Source of the DNA: Haloplasma contractile
GTDB taxonomy: Bacteria; Bacillota_I; Bacilli_A; Haloplasmatales; Haloplasmataceae
DNA: 46,650 nt
NCBI GenBank assembly: GCA_016841945.1
Contig: JAENYC010000028.1
Coordinates: forward strand, 1-46,650
Direction: 5' to 3'
The position numbers were made by a program, and so were the translations under genes. The notes beneath the pieces are model-generated. The model was not told where the DNA came from. It searched no databases and saw nothing but the letters and a program-made list of their open reading frames with translations. The first letter of the stretch is position 1. Every line of letters begins with the position of its first letter. Shown here in pieces: positions 1-7,601 of the stretch.

Positions 1-26
1 TTATTAAATGTTTGATCATAACTCAT
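1..26 (-). CDS. Partial tail-region gene, only the first eight codons in view
   Basis: An ATG at 26 reading leftward off the window edge gives MSYDQTFN. It is preceded by a strong AAGGAGGG ribosome binding site and follows the tail-tip gene ending at 38 with a 11-nt gap. By position it should be a distal tail, baseplate or receptor-binding protein, but nothing in eight residues identifies it. Confidence 0.6.
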
Positions 27-37
27 GAGGCCCTCCT

Positions 38-1165
38 TTATAATTTAGAAACACTGGTAACCCTGCCAACACTATCAATTGTATAAGCGTAAGTAGCACT
101 CGTTCCATCTTCATAGGTAATATCAAAGGTATCAGTATTCACTTTAAGAGTAGATACTTCTTTTAATAAGAGTTCAGAAAATATGGTATCTAAGTCAACG
201 CTTGTAATGCGACCCTTTGTATCAACTGCATAGGTATAGTTTGCATGGTATTGTTGTGTATCACCTTTTTCAACCGTATATAATACTTCAATCGTTCCAT
301 CACCAATAGTGATATTGGATACGATGGTATAAGAAACACCTAAATCATTCACTTGTGTTTGTAAGTTATTCACCGATGTTCCTACATTTGAGATAGATGT
401 TTCCATCCGATAAAAGGTATCAGAAATACTTGGTTTATATCGTCCGACTTCAACTCGGATATCATAACGATAAAACGGATTGTATTCCAAAGAAATGATT
501 CTTGTTTTCACATTGATTCCTAATGGCCTAAATTCAATATGAACATTATCCCCAACCGATAAACTTTGAAGTTTAAAAAATGAGATATTATAAGAAGATG
601 CATTTTCTCTTGAATCATGAGAAACCGATACATTAGTCACATTCTTACTATCCATCACTGGTTTGTAATCGGTACTTCCACGATGTGCTCGTATATTTAT
701 TTGATACCCATCGTATTCTATCTCACCACCCAGTATGGCGATATATTGCATCAAAGCAGCGCGCCTTGAAACTTTCTGATTAATTTTCATGGTAACAGGT
801 CCAGTGAACTCTACAACTCCAGCAGAAAAGGGTGTTCCATCTAGAAGCAAGTTTAGTCCTTCTGTTGGATCACCCGTAAAATCAAAAGTATCGATATTAT
901 ACATCTCATCATTTAAGGTATAAGTAATGTGCTCACAGACTACTGAACAGACTGGTAAACTTCCTTGTAACGATTTTGAGATTTTTACAATGATATAATG
1001 TTGGTTATTCAGTGTGACATATTGCCTTGTTTTTAAGGCAAGTGCTGTTTTAGCCAGAACAGTAAAGGATAAGGTCAACTCACCATCAAGTGTTTCTCGT
1101 AAGGTTGAGGTCATGACTTTTTTAATTGTTTGTATTAAAGTACTTCCACCATAAACTTCTATCAT
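38..1165 (-). CDS. Phage tail-tip (Tal / prophage tail endopeptidase-like) protein
   Basis: About 375 residues beginning MIEVYGGSTLIQTIKKVMTS. The N-terminal half resembles the structural part of Tal / minor tail proteins that close the tail tube, with the typical beta-rich pattern and a later region (about 170-250) like the conserved core. It lacks the long C-terminal peptidase or fibre part of larger Tal proteins; the last 100 residues contain two related beta segments (IDSVGRVTSV and VDTKGRITSV). Three starts are possible (GTG 1174, ATG 1171, ATG 1165). I chose 1165 because AAGGGAG lies 8 nt upstream. It begins 13 nt after the tape measure stop, so no separate Dit gene lies between them. 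The function is inferred from position and fold pattern. Confidence 0.7.
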   Translation of the reverse strand: MIEVYGGSTLIQTIKKVMTSTLRETLDGELTLSFTVLAKTALALKTRQYVTLNNQHYIIVKISKSLQGSLPVCSVVCEHITYTLNDEMYNIDTFDFTGDPTEGLNLLLDGTPFSAGVVEFTGPVTMKINQKVSRRAALMQYIAILGGEIEYDGYQINIRAHRGSTDYKPVMDSKNVTNVSVSHDSRENASSYNISFFKLQSLSVGDNVHIEFRPLGINVKTRIISLEYNPFYRYDIRVEVGRYKPSISDTFYRMETSISNVGTSVNNLQTQVNDLGVSYTIVSNITIGDGTIEVLYTVEKGDTQQYHANYTYAVDTKGRITSVDLDTIFSELLLKEVSTLKVNTDTFDITYEDGTSATYAYTIDSVGRVTSVSKL

Positions 1166-1178
1166 ACACATCACTCCC

Positions 1179-3452
1179 TTACTTACTTGTTACACCAAGG
1201 TTACGAACGGTGACCGTATTTTGATTCCATTGAAGTTGTGCAATAATACGTGTTAAGACTGTCCCATCAATGGTAAGTGGTATCGTGATATCAACCGTAT
1301 TTCCTTTACTTTGACTTCCACCTTCAACAACTCCATTCATATCCAAATTAAAGTCTGTCGGAATGGCACCTTCCATATCTTTCTCCACACCTTTCATGGC
1401 ATCGGTAAATCCAACACCAATACCGGCTCCCATATTCTCGCCAATTCCAGAGAATACTTTAGAAGGAGAGTGAATACCAAGAACTCCTTTGACACCATCT
1501 ACGATGCCACCAACAAAATCACTAACTTTCTTTTTCAGCCAAGTAATCATGGATGCAATTCCATTCCAGATCCCTTTCACCATATTCATTCCGACATCAA
1601 GCATACCAGGAATTAAATCTGCAAGTCCTGTGATTATTGATACAATGATTTGTGGTAATTGCGCTAAAAGTTGTGGAAGAGCACTAATGATTCCAGTAGC
1701 AAGGTAGATCAATAATTGAATCCCCATATTTAAGAATTCTGGTAAGTTGTCCGTGATAAAGAGAATAATACTATTTATGATTTCAGGTAGGGCATCAATT
1801 AAAACAGGAAGTGCATTAATTAACCCTTCAGCAAGGCCCTTTAATAACAGAAAAGCAGCATTTAAGATTAAATCAATATTATCAATCAAGGTTTCAACAA
1901 TTAAAATAATCGCATCAACCACAGCTGGTATTAGTTCAGGTAATGCTTTACCAATACCTTCAGCTAATTTCGTTACAACTTCAATTGCTGCTTTAACTAG
2001 TTTAGGTAAATTCTTAAGGATTCCTTTTACTAAGGTTAAGACTAGTTTTAATGCACTATCCGTTAATTTCGGTAATGCTCCAATAATACCTTTCACTAAG
2101 GTAAATATGATACTTGTTGCCGCATCAATAAATGTAGGTAAGTTCGATAGAATTCCATCTATCAATGCTTGTACTAAATCAGGAGCCACTTTAGACAAAG
2201 AAGTAATTAAAACCGTAATGACATCAAGGATTTGTGGTAGAACAGTCGCAATTTGAGATACCGTTTCTTTGGCTCCCTCGATAAGCTTATCTGATGCTCC
2301 TTCTTGGCCATTAATCAGTCCAGTTAAACCATCAGCAATCATCGTAATACCTGGAAGGAGTTGTGCAGTAATATTATTTTTTATACCAGTAAAAGATCTT
2401 GATAAATTGTCCATAGCATCCGTATAGTTAACTGCTGCATTTACCGCATCATCGCTCATGACCATTCCAAGATCATGAGCTTTTTCTTTTAAGGCATCCG
2501 TTCCTTCAGCGGTTTGATTTAATAATGCTGCAAGTGAGACAGATGATCTTCCGAGCAAATCATTGGCAACTGCAGCCTTTGCTCCTTCATCCGTCATACC
2601 TTGCAGTCCTTTAACAGTCATATCAAATATTTCAGATCGACTTTTACCTTGTAAGTCCTCCATTGATATTCCCAAACGAGCAAAAGACTCCGCTGCAGTT
2701 TCATTCCCATTTAAGGCATCATCAACTGTATTATTGAGTCTCTTCATCCCATTTTCTAACGTATCAATACTAGCTCCATTTTGACTTAGGACATAATTCC
2801 ATTCTTGATAGGCTTTTCTTGATAAACCTAGACGCTGACTCGCTTTATCTATCTCATCACCAGCACCCGCTGCATCGTTTGCCATATCATATAACTTTTT
2901 ACCTGTTGCGATGGCCGCTGTTCCAACAACAGCCATTGAAGCACCAATCGCTATCGTGACTCCTTTGATAATAGAATTTAGTTTTTCGAACTTATTACCA
3001 GCATCATCTGTTGTCTTTGCTGTATCTTCTAATTCATCACCGAACTTTTTGGTTTCTTTCTTTACATCACTAAATTCATTACCAGATTCTTCTAATGACT
3101 GATTGTTTTTCTCCACTTCACGTTCCATCTTGATTAAATCCGCTTTGGCTTTATTTAATTGAACTTGCCAATTCTGTGTACGCCTGTCCGTTTCTCCAAA
3201 TGAATTTGATGCATTCTTTAAAGCGGATTCTAATGTTGTTATTTTATTTTTTTGTTCATCGATCTGTTTATTTAACACTTTATTTTTCGCGGTTACTGCT
3301 TCAATTGATTTATTATTGTCTCGAAACTCTTCTGTCACAAGACTTAGTTCAGAACCAATGACTTTAAAACTTCGATTAATATCTCGAAGCGAATTCTTAA
3401 ACTCTTTTTCACCTTCGACCCCAATTTTCAGTCCAAAATTATCATATCCCAT
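1179..3452 (-). CDS. Phage tail tape measure protein
   Basis: 757 residues. It sets tail length and occupies the tail tube lumen. The N-terminus has the widespread tape measure signature (FGLKIGVEGEKEF, then a SLRDINRSFKVIGSEL segment), followed by a charged coiled coil at about 35-150, a hydrophobic stretch at about 160-190, and a region at about 420-640 made of repeated hydrophobic helices with a recurring G-I-x-x-ALP-x-L pattern. Near the C-terminus is the GIHSPSKVF motif common in these proteins. The start codon at 3452 and its AGGAGG site lie inside the left inverted repeat of the recombinase element, so the present N-terminus MGYDN appears to be supplied by that element. An in-frame fusion to the interrupted start at 6962 can be drawn (see that entry). 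The rest of the gene looks intact. Confidence 0.93.
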   Translation of the reverse strand: MGYDNFGLKIGVEGEKEFKNSLRDINRSFKVIGSELSLVTEEFRDNNKSIEAVTAKNKVLNKQIDEQKNKITTLESALKNASNSFGETDRRTQNWQVQLNKAKADLIKMEREVEKNNQSLEESGNEFSDVKKETKKFGDELEDTAKTTDDAGNKFEKLNSIIKGVTIAIGASMAVVGTAAIATGKKLYDMANDAAGAGDEIDKASQRLGLSRKAYQEWNYVLSQNGASIDTLENGMKRLNNTVDDALNGNETAAESFARLGISMEDLQGKSRSEIFDMTVKGLQGMTDEGAKAAVANDLLGRSSVSLAALLNQTAEGTDALKEKAHDLGMVMSDDAVNAAVNYTDAMDNLSRSFTGIKNNITAQLLPGITMIADGLTGLINGQEGASDKLIEGAKETVSQIATVLPQILDVITVLITSLSKVAPDLVQALIDGILSNLPTFIDAATSIIFTLVKGIIGALPKLTDSALKLVLTLVKGILKNLPKLVKAAIEVVTKLAEGIGKALPELIPAVVDAIILIVETLIDNIDLILNAAFLLLKGLAEGLINALPVLIDALPEIINSIILFITDNLPEFLNMGIQLLIYLATGIISALPQLLAQLPQIIVSIITGLADLIPGMLDVGMNMVKGIWNGIASMITWLKKKVSDFVGGIVDGVKGVLGIHSPSKVFSGIGENMGAGIGVGFTDAMKGVEKDMEGAIPTDFNLDMNGVVEGGSQSKGNTVDITIPLTIDGTVLTRIIAQLQWNQNTVTVRNLGVTSK

Positions 3453-3530
3453 AAGTTTTATTATCCTCCTAACTCCCAGCGGGCTTAGTAAATCCGAGGA
3501 ATTAGCAATGAATTCCTCGGATAATTATTG
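3436..3530. repeat. Left terminal inverted repeat of the RIT element
   Basis: Reverse complement of 6839-6932 with mismatches; the best conserved blocks are the outer 15 bp (AAATTATCATATCCC), the AGGAGGATAA(T/C)AAAACTTATG block and the inner CAATAATTATCCGAGGA block. It holds the ribosome binding site and ATG of the tape measure gene. It also contains a perfect palindrome at 3493-3521: 11-bp arms (TCCGAGGAATT / AATTCCTCGGA) separated by 7 nt, the geometry of a tyrosine recombinase core site. Confidence 0.85.
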
Positions 3531-3535
3531 TGATA

Positions 3536-4573
3536 CTATCTGCGAAACAAGAACGGCATAACCTGTGGGAGCGGATGGTTTTGAACTCGGGAAGAAACCT
3601 CTTTCAGGGGTTTCCCACGCTCGTTAAGGTATCTGCTTGCCAATTCCGGTGTAACTCGCGCATATATCGCAGTCGATTCAATAGATGAATGTCCCAAAAA
3701 GGCTTTGATGGCAACAAGCGACTCCCCGATTTCCAACATATGGACAGCAATGGAATGCCTGAACGAGTGCGGAGTATAGTTGCTATCCTTAAACAAGCGG
3801 GGATATTCCTTCTTCGCTTGGGCCACGTATTTCTTAACGAGTTCCTCAACACACGAAATGCTCATATGCTCGTTAGTTTGGCTAGAAAACAGATGGCGAT
3901 CCTTTGTGTCCAGCGAAGTAACATCAAGGTTTCTGCTCCGCAAATATTCTTTTAAGATTGTTGTGCAAGTATCGGGGATCGTAACCATGCGAGTTTTCGG
4001 ACCTTTGCCTGTTAAGCGGATTTTCGTTGGAGATCCAAGCGTTATGCTACCCAAAGTAATATCGCAAAGTTCCTGCACCCTAGCCCCTGTAGCATATAAA
4101 ATACTTAGTATTGTTATGTCACGCTGACCGATTGTTCGGAAGGGATTCGGTAACTTCAGCAGGATAGCGATTTCTTCTTTTGTAAAATGCTTGAATTCTG
4201 GTGTTTTGGGCATTCGCTTTTTCGGCAAGTTAACAGCTTCGTTGTAAAACGGAAGCGACACAGAAAACGATCTTTTGGAGGCGAATTTAGCAAACGTGAC
4301 TATGGCGGCACGCCTAAGGTTCCTTGTTCTAATTGAGCATCCACGCTCTTGCTCGAGATAAAGTAGGAATTCTTCTATCGTTCTGCCGCCCAATTCGTCG
4401 AAGGTTACTTTTTCAGGCTTCAGCCCTTTAACCTCCTCCAAGTATCGGAACAAAAGCTGGAAGGCATATTGATATGAAGTAATGGAGTTTTCCTGAAGCC
4501 CTTTTACATGGGGAAGATACTCGGTAAAGAATTCCTCAAGCAACGGTAACACTATAGCGGATTTCTGTTTCAT
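3536..4573 (-). CDS. Tyrosine recombinase, third gene of the RIT trio
   Basis: 345 residues. It cuts and rejoins DNA through a tyrosine nucleophile. An N-terminal SAM-like core-binding domain (about 1-115) precedes the catalytic domain. Catalytic residues are visible in order: Arg in ATGARVQELCDI, Lys in LTGKGPKTR, His-x-x-Arg in TPHSFRHSIAVH, His in LGHSSIESTAIYARV and the Tyr in the same segment. The ATG overlaps the stop of the preceding recombinase (ATGA), so translation is coupled. It ends 6 nt from the left inverted repeat. The catalytic set is complete, so this protein should be active. It would be RitC by gene order. Confidence 0.9.
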   Translation of the reverse strand: MKQKSAIVLPLLEEFFTEYLPHVKGLQENSITSYQYAFQLLFRYLEEVKGLKPEKVTFDELGGRTIEEFLLYLEQERGCSIRTRNLRRAAIVTFAKFASKRSFSVSLPFYNEAVNLPKKRMPKTPEFKHFTKEEIAILLKLPNPFRTIGQRDITILSILYATGARVQELCDITLGSITLGSPTKIRLTGKGPKTRMVTIPDTCTTILKEYLRSRNLDVTSLDTKDRHLFSSQTNEHMSISCVEELVKKYVAQAKKEYPRLFKDSNYTPHSFRHSIAVHMLEIGESLVAIKAFLGHSSIESTAIYARVTPELASRYLNERGKPLKEVSSRVQNHPLPQVMPFLFRR

Positions 4574-5544
4574 TCGAAATTCACCTCCGGGAACAATGAC
4601 TGAATAGCATGGGCGACTCTTTCCTGGGAATCCGTATACATCGTATAATCCGTGGTCAAATACTTTTCCGTACCGAAGAATGACTCGTGACCCAAATAGG
4701 CAGATAAATAAGGCATGATTTCTTCGAGGGTAACACCTTGTGATTCAGCGTTTAAAAAAGATTTAAACGTAAAATAATGCCGAAGGGTGTGTGGGCTGAT
4801 GCAGCGTTCAAAATGTGCTGTTCTTTCATTGTTGATTTTGGCTTGCCTAAGAACCCTGATAAACCAATCCCTAAAAGTGTTCTGCAAATATGGTTTTCCG
4901 TCTTTGTCAGCGTTTCCAAATAAGAATTCGGAGCCGTTGCAATCAGGAAACCTTCTTTTACGATACAACTTTAATATATCCGCTAAAGAATCTTTGAAAG
5001 GAACACGGCGCTGCTTGTTGTTTTTGGCCTGCTTGATAGTGATAGTGCCTTCGTCAAGATTAATGTCTTCCCATTGCAGTGCGAGAGCTTCCCCGACTCT
5101 CAATCCGCAACCATATAGAATCCTCAGCATAACAGGGAATTTGTATGACGTTTCTGATTTTACGGCATTTGCTTTAAAATTGTCCGCAACGGTGATGATT
5201 GAAGCGAATTCCTCATCTGTAAACGTATGCGGCAAATGAGTGGAAGTCGCACGGCAGAAGTCAGGCTCAGCTGCCGGAATAGCAAGCGCATTCAGGTAAC
5301 GTGAAAATTTTCTAATCCGCCCGATGATATAATTTTTAGTTTTAGGGGAAACGGTAAGTGTTCTTAACCATGCCTGGATAATATTCTCCGATAACACCTT
5401 TTCCTTAATATCCATCGATATCAAGTACGCATCAAGGCTTTTAAATGTGCTGATATAGCTTTCAGTATCTTTTTCAGCGCCATGTAGCAACTCCAAGTAT
5501 TCGTACATCTCTGCGGAAAGACTGCTTGTTAGACTGAACGCCAT
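4570..5544 (-). CDS. Tyrosine recombinase, second gene of the RIT trio
   Basis: 324 residues from ATG 5544 (MAFSLTSSLSAEMYEYLELL). A longer reading frame runs back to 5667, but that part overlaps the first recombinase, and the 1-nt spacing to the first gene's stop favours 5544. Catalytic residues: Arg in GCGLRVGEALALQW, Lys in KQAKNNKQRRVPF, His and Arg in SPHTLRHYFTFKSF, His in LGHESFFGTEKY, with the nucleophilic Tyr following. All are present. It presumably acts with the other two proteins as a complex, as inferred for RIT elements. It would be RitB by order. Confidence 0.9.
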   Translation of the reverse strand: MAFSLTSSLSAEMYEYLELLHGAEKDTESYISTFKSLDAYLISMDIKEKVLSENIIQAWLRTLTVSPKTKNYIIGRIRKFSRYLNALAIPAAEPDFCRATSTHLPHTFTDEEFASIITVADNFKANAVKSETSYKFPVMLRILYGCGLRVGEALALQWEDINLDEGTITIKQAKNNKQRRVPFKDSLADILKLYRKRRFPDCNGSEFLFGNADKDGKPYLQNTFRDWFIRVLRQAKINNERTAHFERCISPHTLRHYFTFKSFLNAESQGVTLEEIMPYLSAYLGHESFFGTEKYLTTDYTMYTDSQERVAHAIQSLFPEVNFE

Positions 5545-5545
5545 A

Positions 5546-6784
5546 TTACATCCCACCTTCCAAATATTTTTTGAACAAACCGCTTGGTGGGGGCACTTCC
5601 AAGCAGCAGGCTCTAAGACTCTCAAGAGCGAACTGCACGTAATGTCTGGTGGCATTAGGATCAACATGACCTAAAGCATACCGAACGACATCGTATGGCA
5701 CCTTTTCAGAAATTAATTGGCTTGCGAAAGACATTCTCAGGGCGTGCATCCCGTGTCGTCTTGAACCAATATCAATGCCGGAACTTTTGAGATGTCGCGC
5801 TCCGATATTCCCAACGGTATGGTTAGCCAATGGGTGTCCATAGCCATCCAAAAAAATATACGGCTCTTCAGACTCCTCACGACCGTTAGTAATATAATCT
5901 TATATGGCATCAGCAACTTCCTTGGGTAACGGAAGTTGGTGCGGGACCGCTGTTTTGAATTGCACGAACTTAATCATTGAACGTTCGAAATCGACATTTT
6001 CAAAACAAAGATGGGCGATGTCTGAAACCCTCAATCCAAGGCGAGCCGCTATCAGTACCATTGTATAATCACGCTTACCTTGTGGTGTTATGGTTTCGAT
6101 ACTGTCTAATAATCGTTTTATTTCCGCTTCGCTGTAAACGGATGGTATGGCTTTACGTTTTGTTACCATGGGTAAAAGACCTGAGTAGTCATTTGAAACA
6201 ACCCCAGCTTTCACCAAATATCCGAAAAGACGCTTTGCGTAAGTCGCAAACTTAAGTTTGCTTGCAGAATCTGAAAAAGCCTTTGTCAGAATCCTTGCGT
6301 CGATGTCGCCCCAGTCATTTGCTCCTTGTTCCGCAAAATTACCCAGCATTTGCTTTATGCAAAATGAGCGGTACATTCCAATAGTTATTTCTTTCAATCC
6401 TTCCTGCTTAAGTGATTGCAAGAATTCTTCGAAATGTTTAACAAATTGCTTGGGGTATTCCGGCGGTATATACGAGCTTCGGTGTGTCCTTAGACTGCGT
6501 GGAGCTACTTGCCAGTAGTTTTTACCATAAAGATATACATTTAGCTGTCTAATTGTTTTTTTACGACGAGCCAATGTTGATTGCTTTTTTCCTTGAGTTT
6601 TTTCAAACTCCCAAAAGGCATATCCTATCTCCGGTGAATATTCAGCGTAGTCGTTTGTGGCGGCATACTCAAAAAGCAAGTCCATAGTTCTACTATAATC
6701 TTTAAGAGGTTTAAAATTTTCGCTTTCGAGATAAGCCATGAAATCTTTTTTAAGGTTTTGCCAATAAAGGTAAGTTGTTTTCAT
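5546..6784 (-). pseudogene. Tyrosine recombinase, first gene of the RIT trio, interrupted by an in-frame stop
   Basis: The frame runs from ATG 6784 (MKTTYLYWQNLKKDF, with GGAGG 6 nt upstream) to 5546, interrupted once by TAA at 5900-5902. Before the stop: core-binding domain and the first catalytic Arg (AARLGLRVSDIAHL). After it, in the same frame: HGMHALRMSFASQL with the His/Arg pair and LGHVDPNATRHYVQF with His and Tyr. The break falls after LPLPKEVADAI, where the family normally continues into the next helix, so it is a nonsense mutation and not a frameshift. Without readthrough the product would lack its nucleophile and be inactive as a recombinase. A sequencing error is the other explanation. 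Confidence 0.8.
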
Positions 6785-6812
6785 ACTGTTCCTCCAATAG
6801 TTTATTTGAGTT

Positions 6813-6962
6813 TCAGTATTTAGCATAATCAATAGATACAATAATTATCCGAGGAGTTTTTATTAAAGTCCCGGAACTAATATATCCACAGGAAGTTAGG
6901 AGGATAACAAAACTTATGGGATATGATAATTTATCCAAGTTCTCAGATAAGTTATCTGGCAT
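6813..6962 (-). pseudogene. Severed 5' end of the original tape measure gene
   Basis: A 49-codon frame starting at ATG 6962 with an excellent AAGGAGGG ribosome binding site, 18 nt after the stop of the frameshifted tail chaperone. Only its first ten codons (MPDNLSENLD) lie outside the recombinase element; the rest reads into the inverted repeat and stops. Joining this to the tape measure frame at the shared GATAA gives MPDNLSENLD followed by NFGLKIGVEGEKEF in frame, so I infer that this is the native start of the tape measure gene. A homologous phage without the insertion would decide it. Confidence 0.55.
6839..6932. repeat. Right terminal inverted repeat of the RIT element
   Basis: Inverted copy of 3436-3530. 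It also carries an outward AGGAGG and ATG (ATG at 6915-6917), here pointing rightward on the plus strand, antisense to the phage operon, where the frame closes within about 25 codons. The internal palindrome is less perfect than in the left copy (TCCGAGGA / TCCCGGA arms). Confidence 0.82.
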
Positions 6963-6980
6963 TTCTTTCCCTCCTTCCCA

Positions 6981-7585
6981 CTAAATTCCAACAGGTATAA
7001 TGTCATCGATATATCGCTCTTGTTTTGGTTTGGCTAATCCATGATATTGTTTATGACATTCCCATAAATCAAGTAAATATCCGATTGGAAGTAACCACAC
7101 TTCATCTTCATTTCTGTTTAAATGTGCTGTTCCATAATAAATAAGTCGGATAAACAATTCTTGATCGCTTACCCGACTTCCACGTTTTTTGTATCTTCAC
7201 TCTCAATATACCGCTTTGTTCCTTTCATCATACAAGCTGAGATTGCTTCTTTATATTCAGCTAATTCAAAAGGTGATGTTAATAACTCAACATCCTCCTC
7301 TTTTAAGAGTTCCTTTTTATTATCCTTGTTACGAAGATTATAAATTAATAAAGATTGATTGGCAAGAAGTGTGATTAACCATACCACCTCATCAATTGCC
7401 AGTTCAAAATTCTCTGCATTCATTAATTTGGAACCTAAGTTTTCTAGGCCACCATATCGTTTTGCTATTTCTTTTGTTGCTTTGGTCGTTAAAATCAACT
7501 TATACTCTTCATCACTAATGGTAATAACAGTACTTCTATCTTCATTTTCAAAACCAAGGTCCAATGCTAATTGTTCCGTACTCAT
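6981..7585 (-). CDS. Tail assembly chaperone G-T fusion made by -1 frameshifting
   Basis: The frame of the 138-aa chaperone shifts by -1 at 7184-7190 and continues as KRGSRVSDQELFIRLIYYG to a stop at 6981-6983. The extension (about 66 residues, with WLLPIGYLLDLWECHKQYHG) resembles the T part of gpG-gpGT proteins of other Gram-positive phages, which load tape measure and tail tube proteins during tail assembly. There is no good independent start for the extension, and the two frames overlap exactly at a consensus slippery site. The position immediately upstream of the tape measure gene fits. Confidence 0.8.
7169..7585 (-). CDS. Tail assembly chaperone (gpG-like)
   Basis: 138 residues, ATG 7585 with AAAGGAG upstream. 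It has the usual gpG character: short, acidic, with a conserved middle (YGGLENLGSKLMNAENFELAIDEVVWLI) found in Firmicutes phage proteins located between the major tail protein and the tape measure. It is produced when ribosomes do not shift at 7184-7190; the shorter form is normally in large excess over the fusion in this family. Cytoplasmic assembly factor, not part of the finished virion. Confidence 0.8.
   Translation of the reverse strand: MSTEQLALDLGFENEDRSTVITISDEEYKLILTTKATKEIAKRYGGLENLGSKLMNAENFELAIDEVVWLITLLANQSLLIYNLRNKDNKKELLKEEDVELLTSPFELAEYKEAISACMMKGTKRYIESEDTKNVEVG
7184..7190 (-). other. Slippery heptamer for -1 ribosomal frameshifting
   Basis: On the minus strand the sequence is A AAA AAC in the reading frame of the chaperone gene (codons ACA AAA AAC GTG), a canonical X XXY YYZ site, 13 nt before the zero-frame stop. 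The -1 frame is open from here to 6981. Confidence 0.82.
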
Positions 7586-7601
7586 TTATTATACTCCTTT
7601 C

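Larger units (their letters stand above)
3436..6932 (-). mobile_element. RIT-type element: three tyrosine recombinase genes with terminal inverted repeats
   Basis: Three consecutive tyrosine recombinase genes in one direction, the second and third overlapping by an ATGA and the first and second spaced by 1 nt, bounded by 94-95 bp imperfect inverted repeats. This is the organisation known as recombinase-in-trio (RIT). It lies precisely between the tail chaperone gene (stop 6981) and the tape measure gene. GATAA occurs at both outer junctions and may be a target duplication or part of the repeats. The GC-richer look of 3550-6700 compared with the AT-rich phage genes supports separate origin. 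Confidence 0.85.

Noticed and set aside
1311-3361. Several plus-strand frames across the tape measure gene
   Set aside because: Low-complexity shadows of the repeated helical protein; no family pattern and no start signals.
4787-5239. Open frame on plus across the second recombinase gene
   Set aside because: It is the antisense shadow of an intact recombinase with all catalytic residues; no ribosome site.
6930-6945. GATAA at both junctions of the RIT element as a firm target duplication
   Set aside because: The same bases are part of the inverted repeats, so a true duplication cannot be told from the repeat ends without an empty site.
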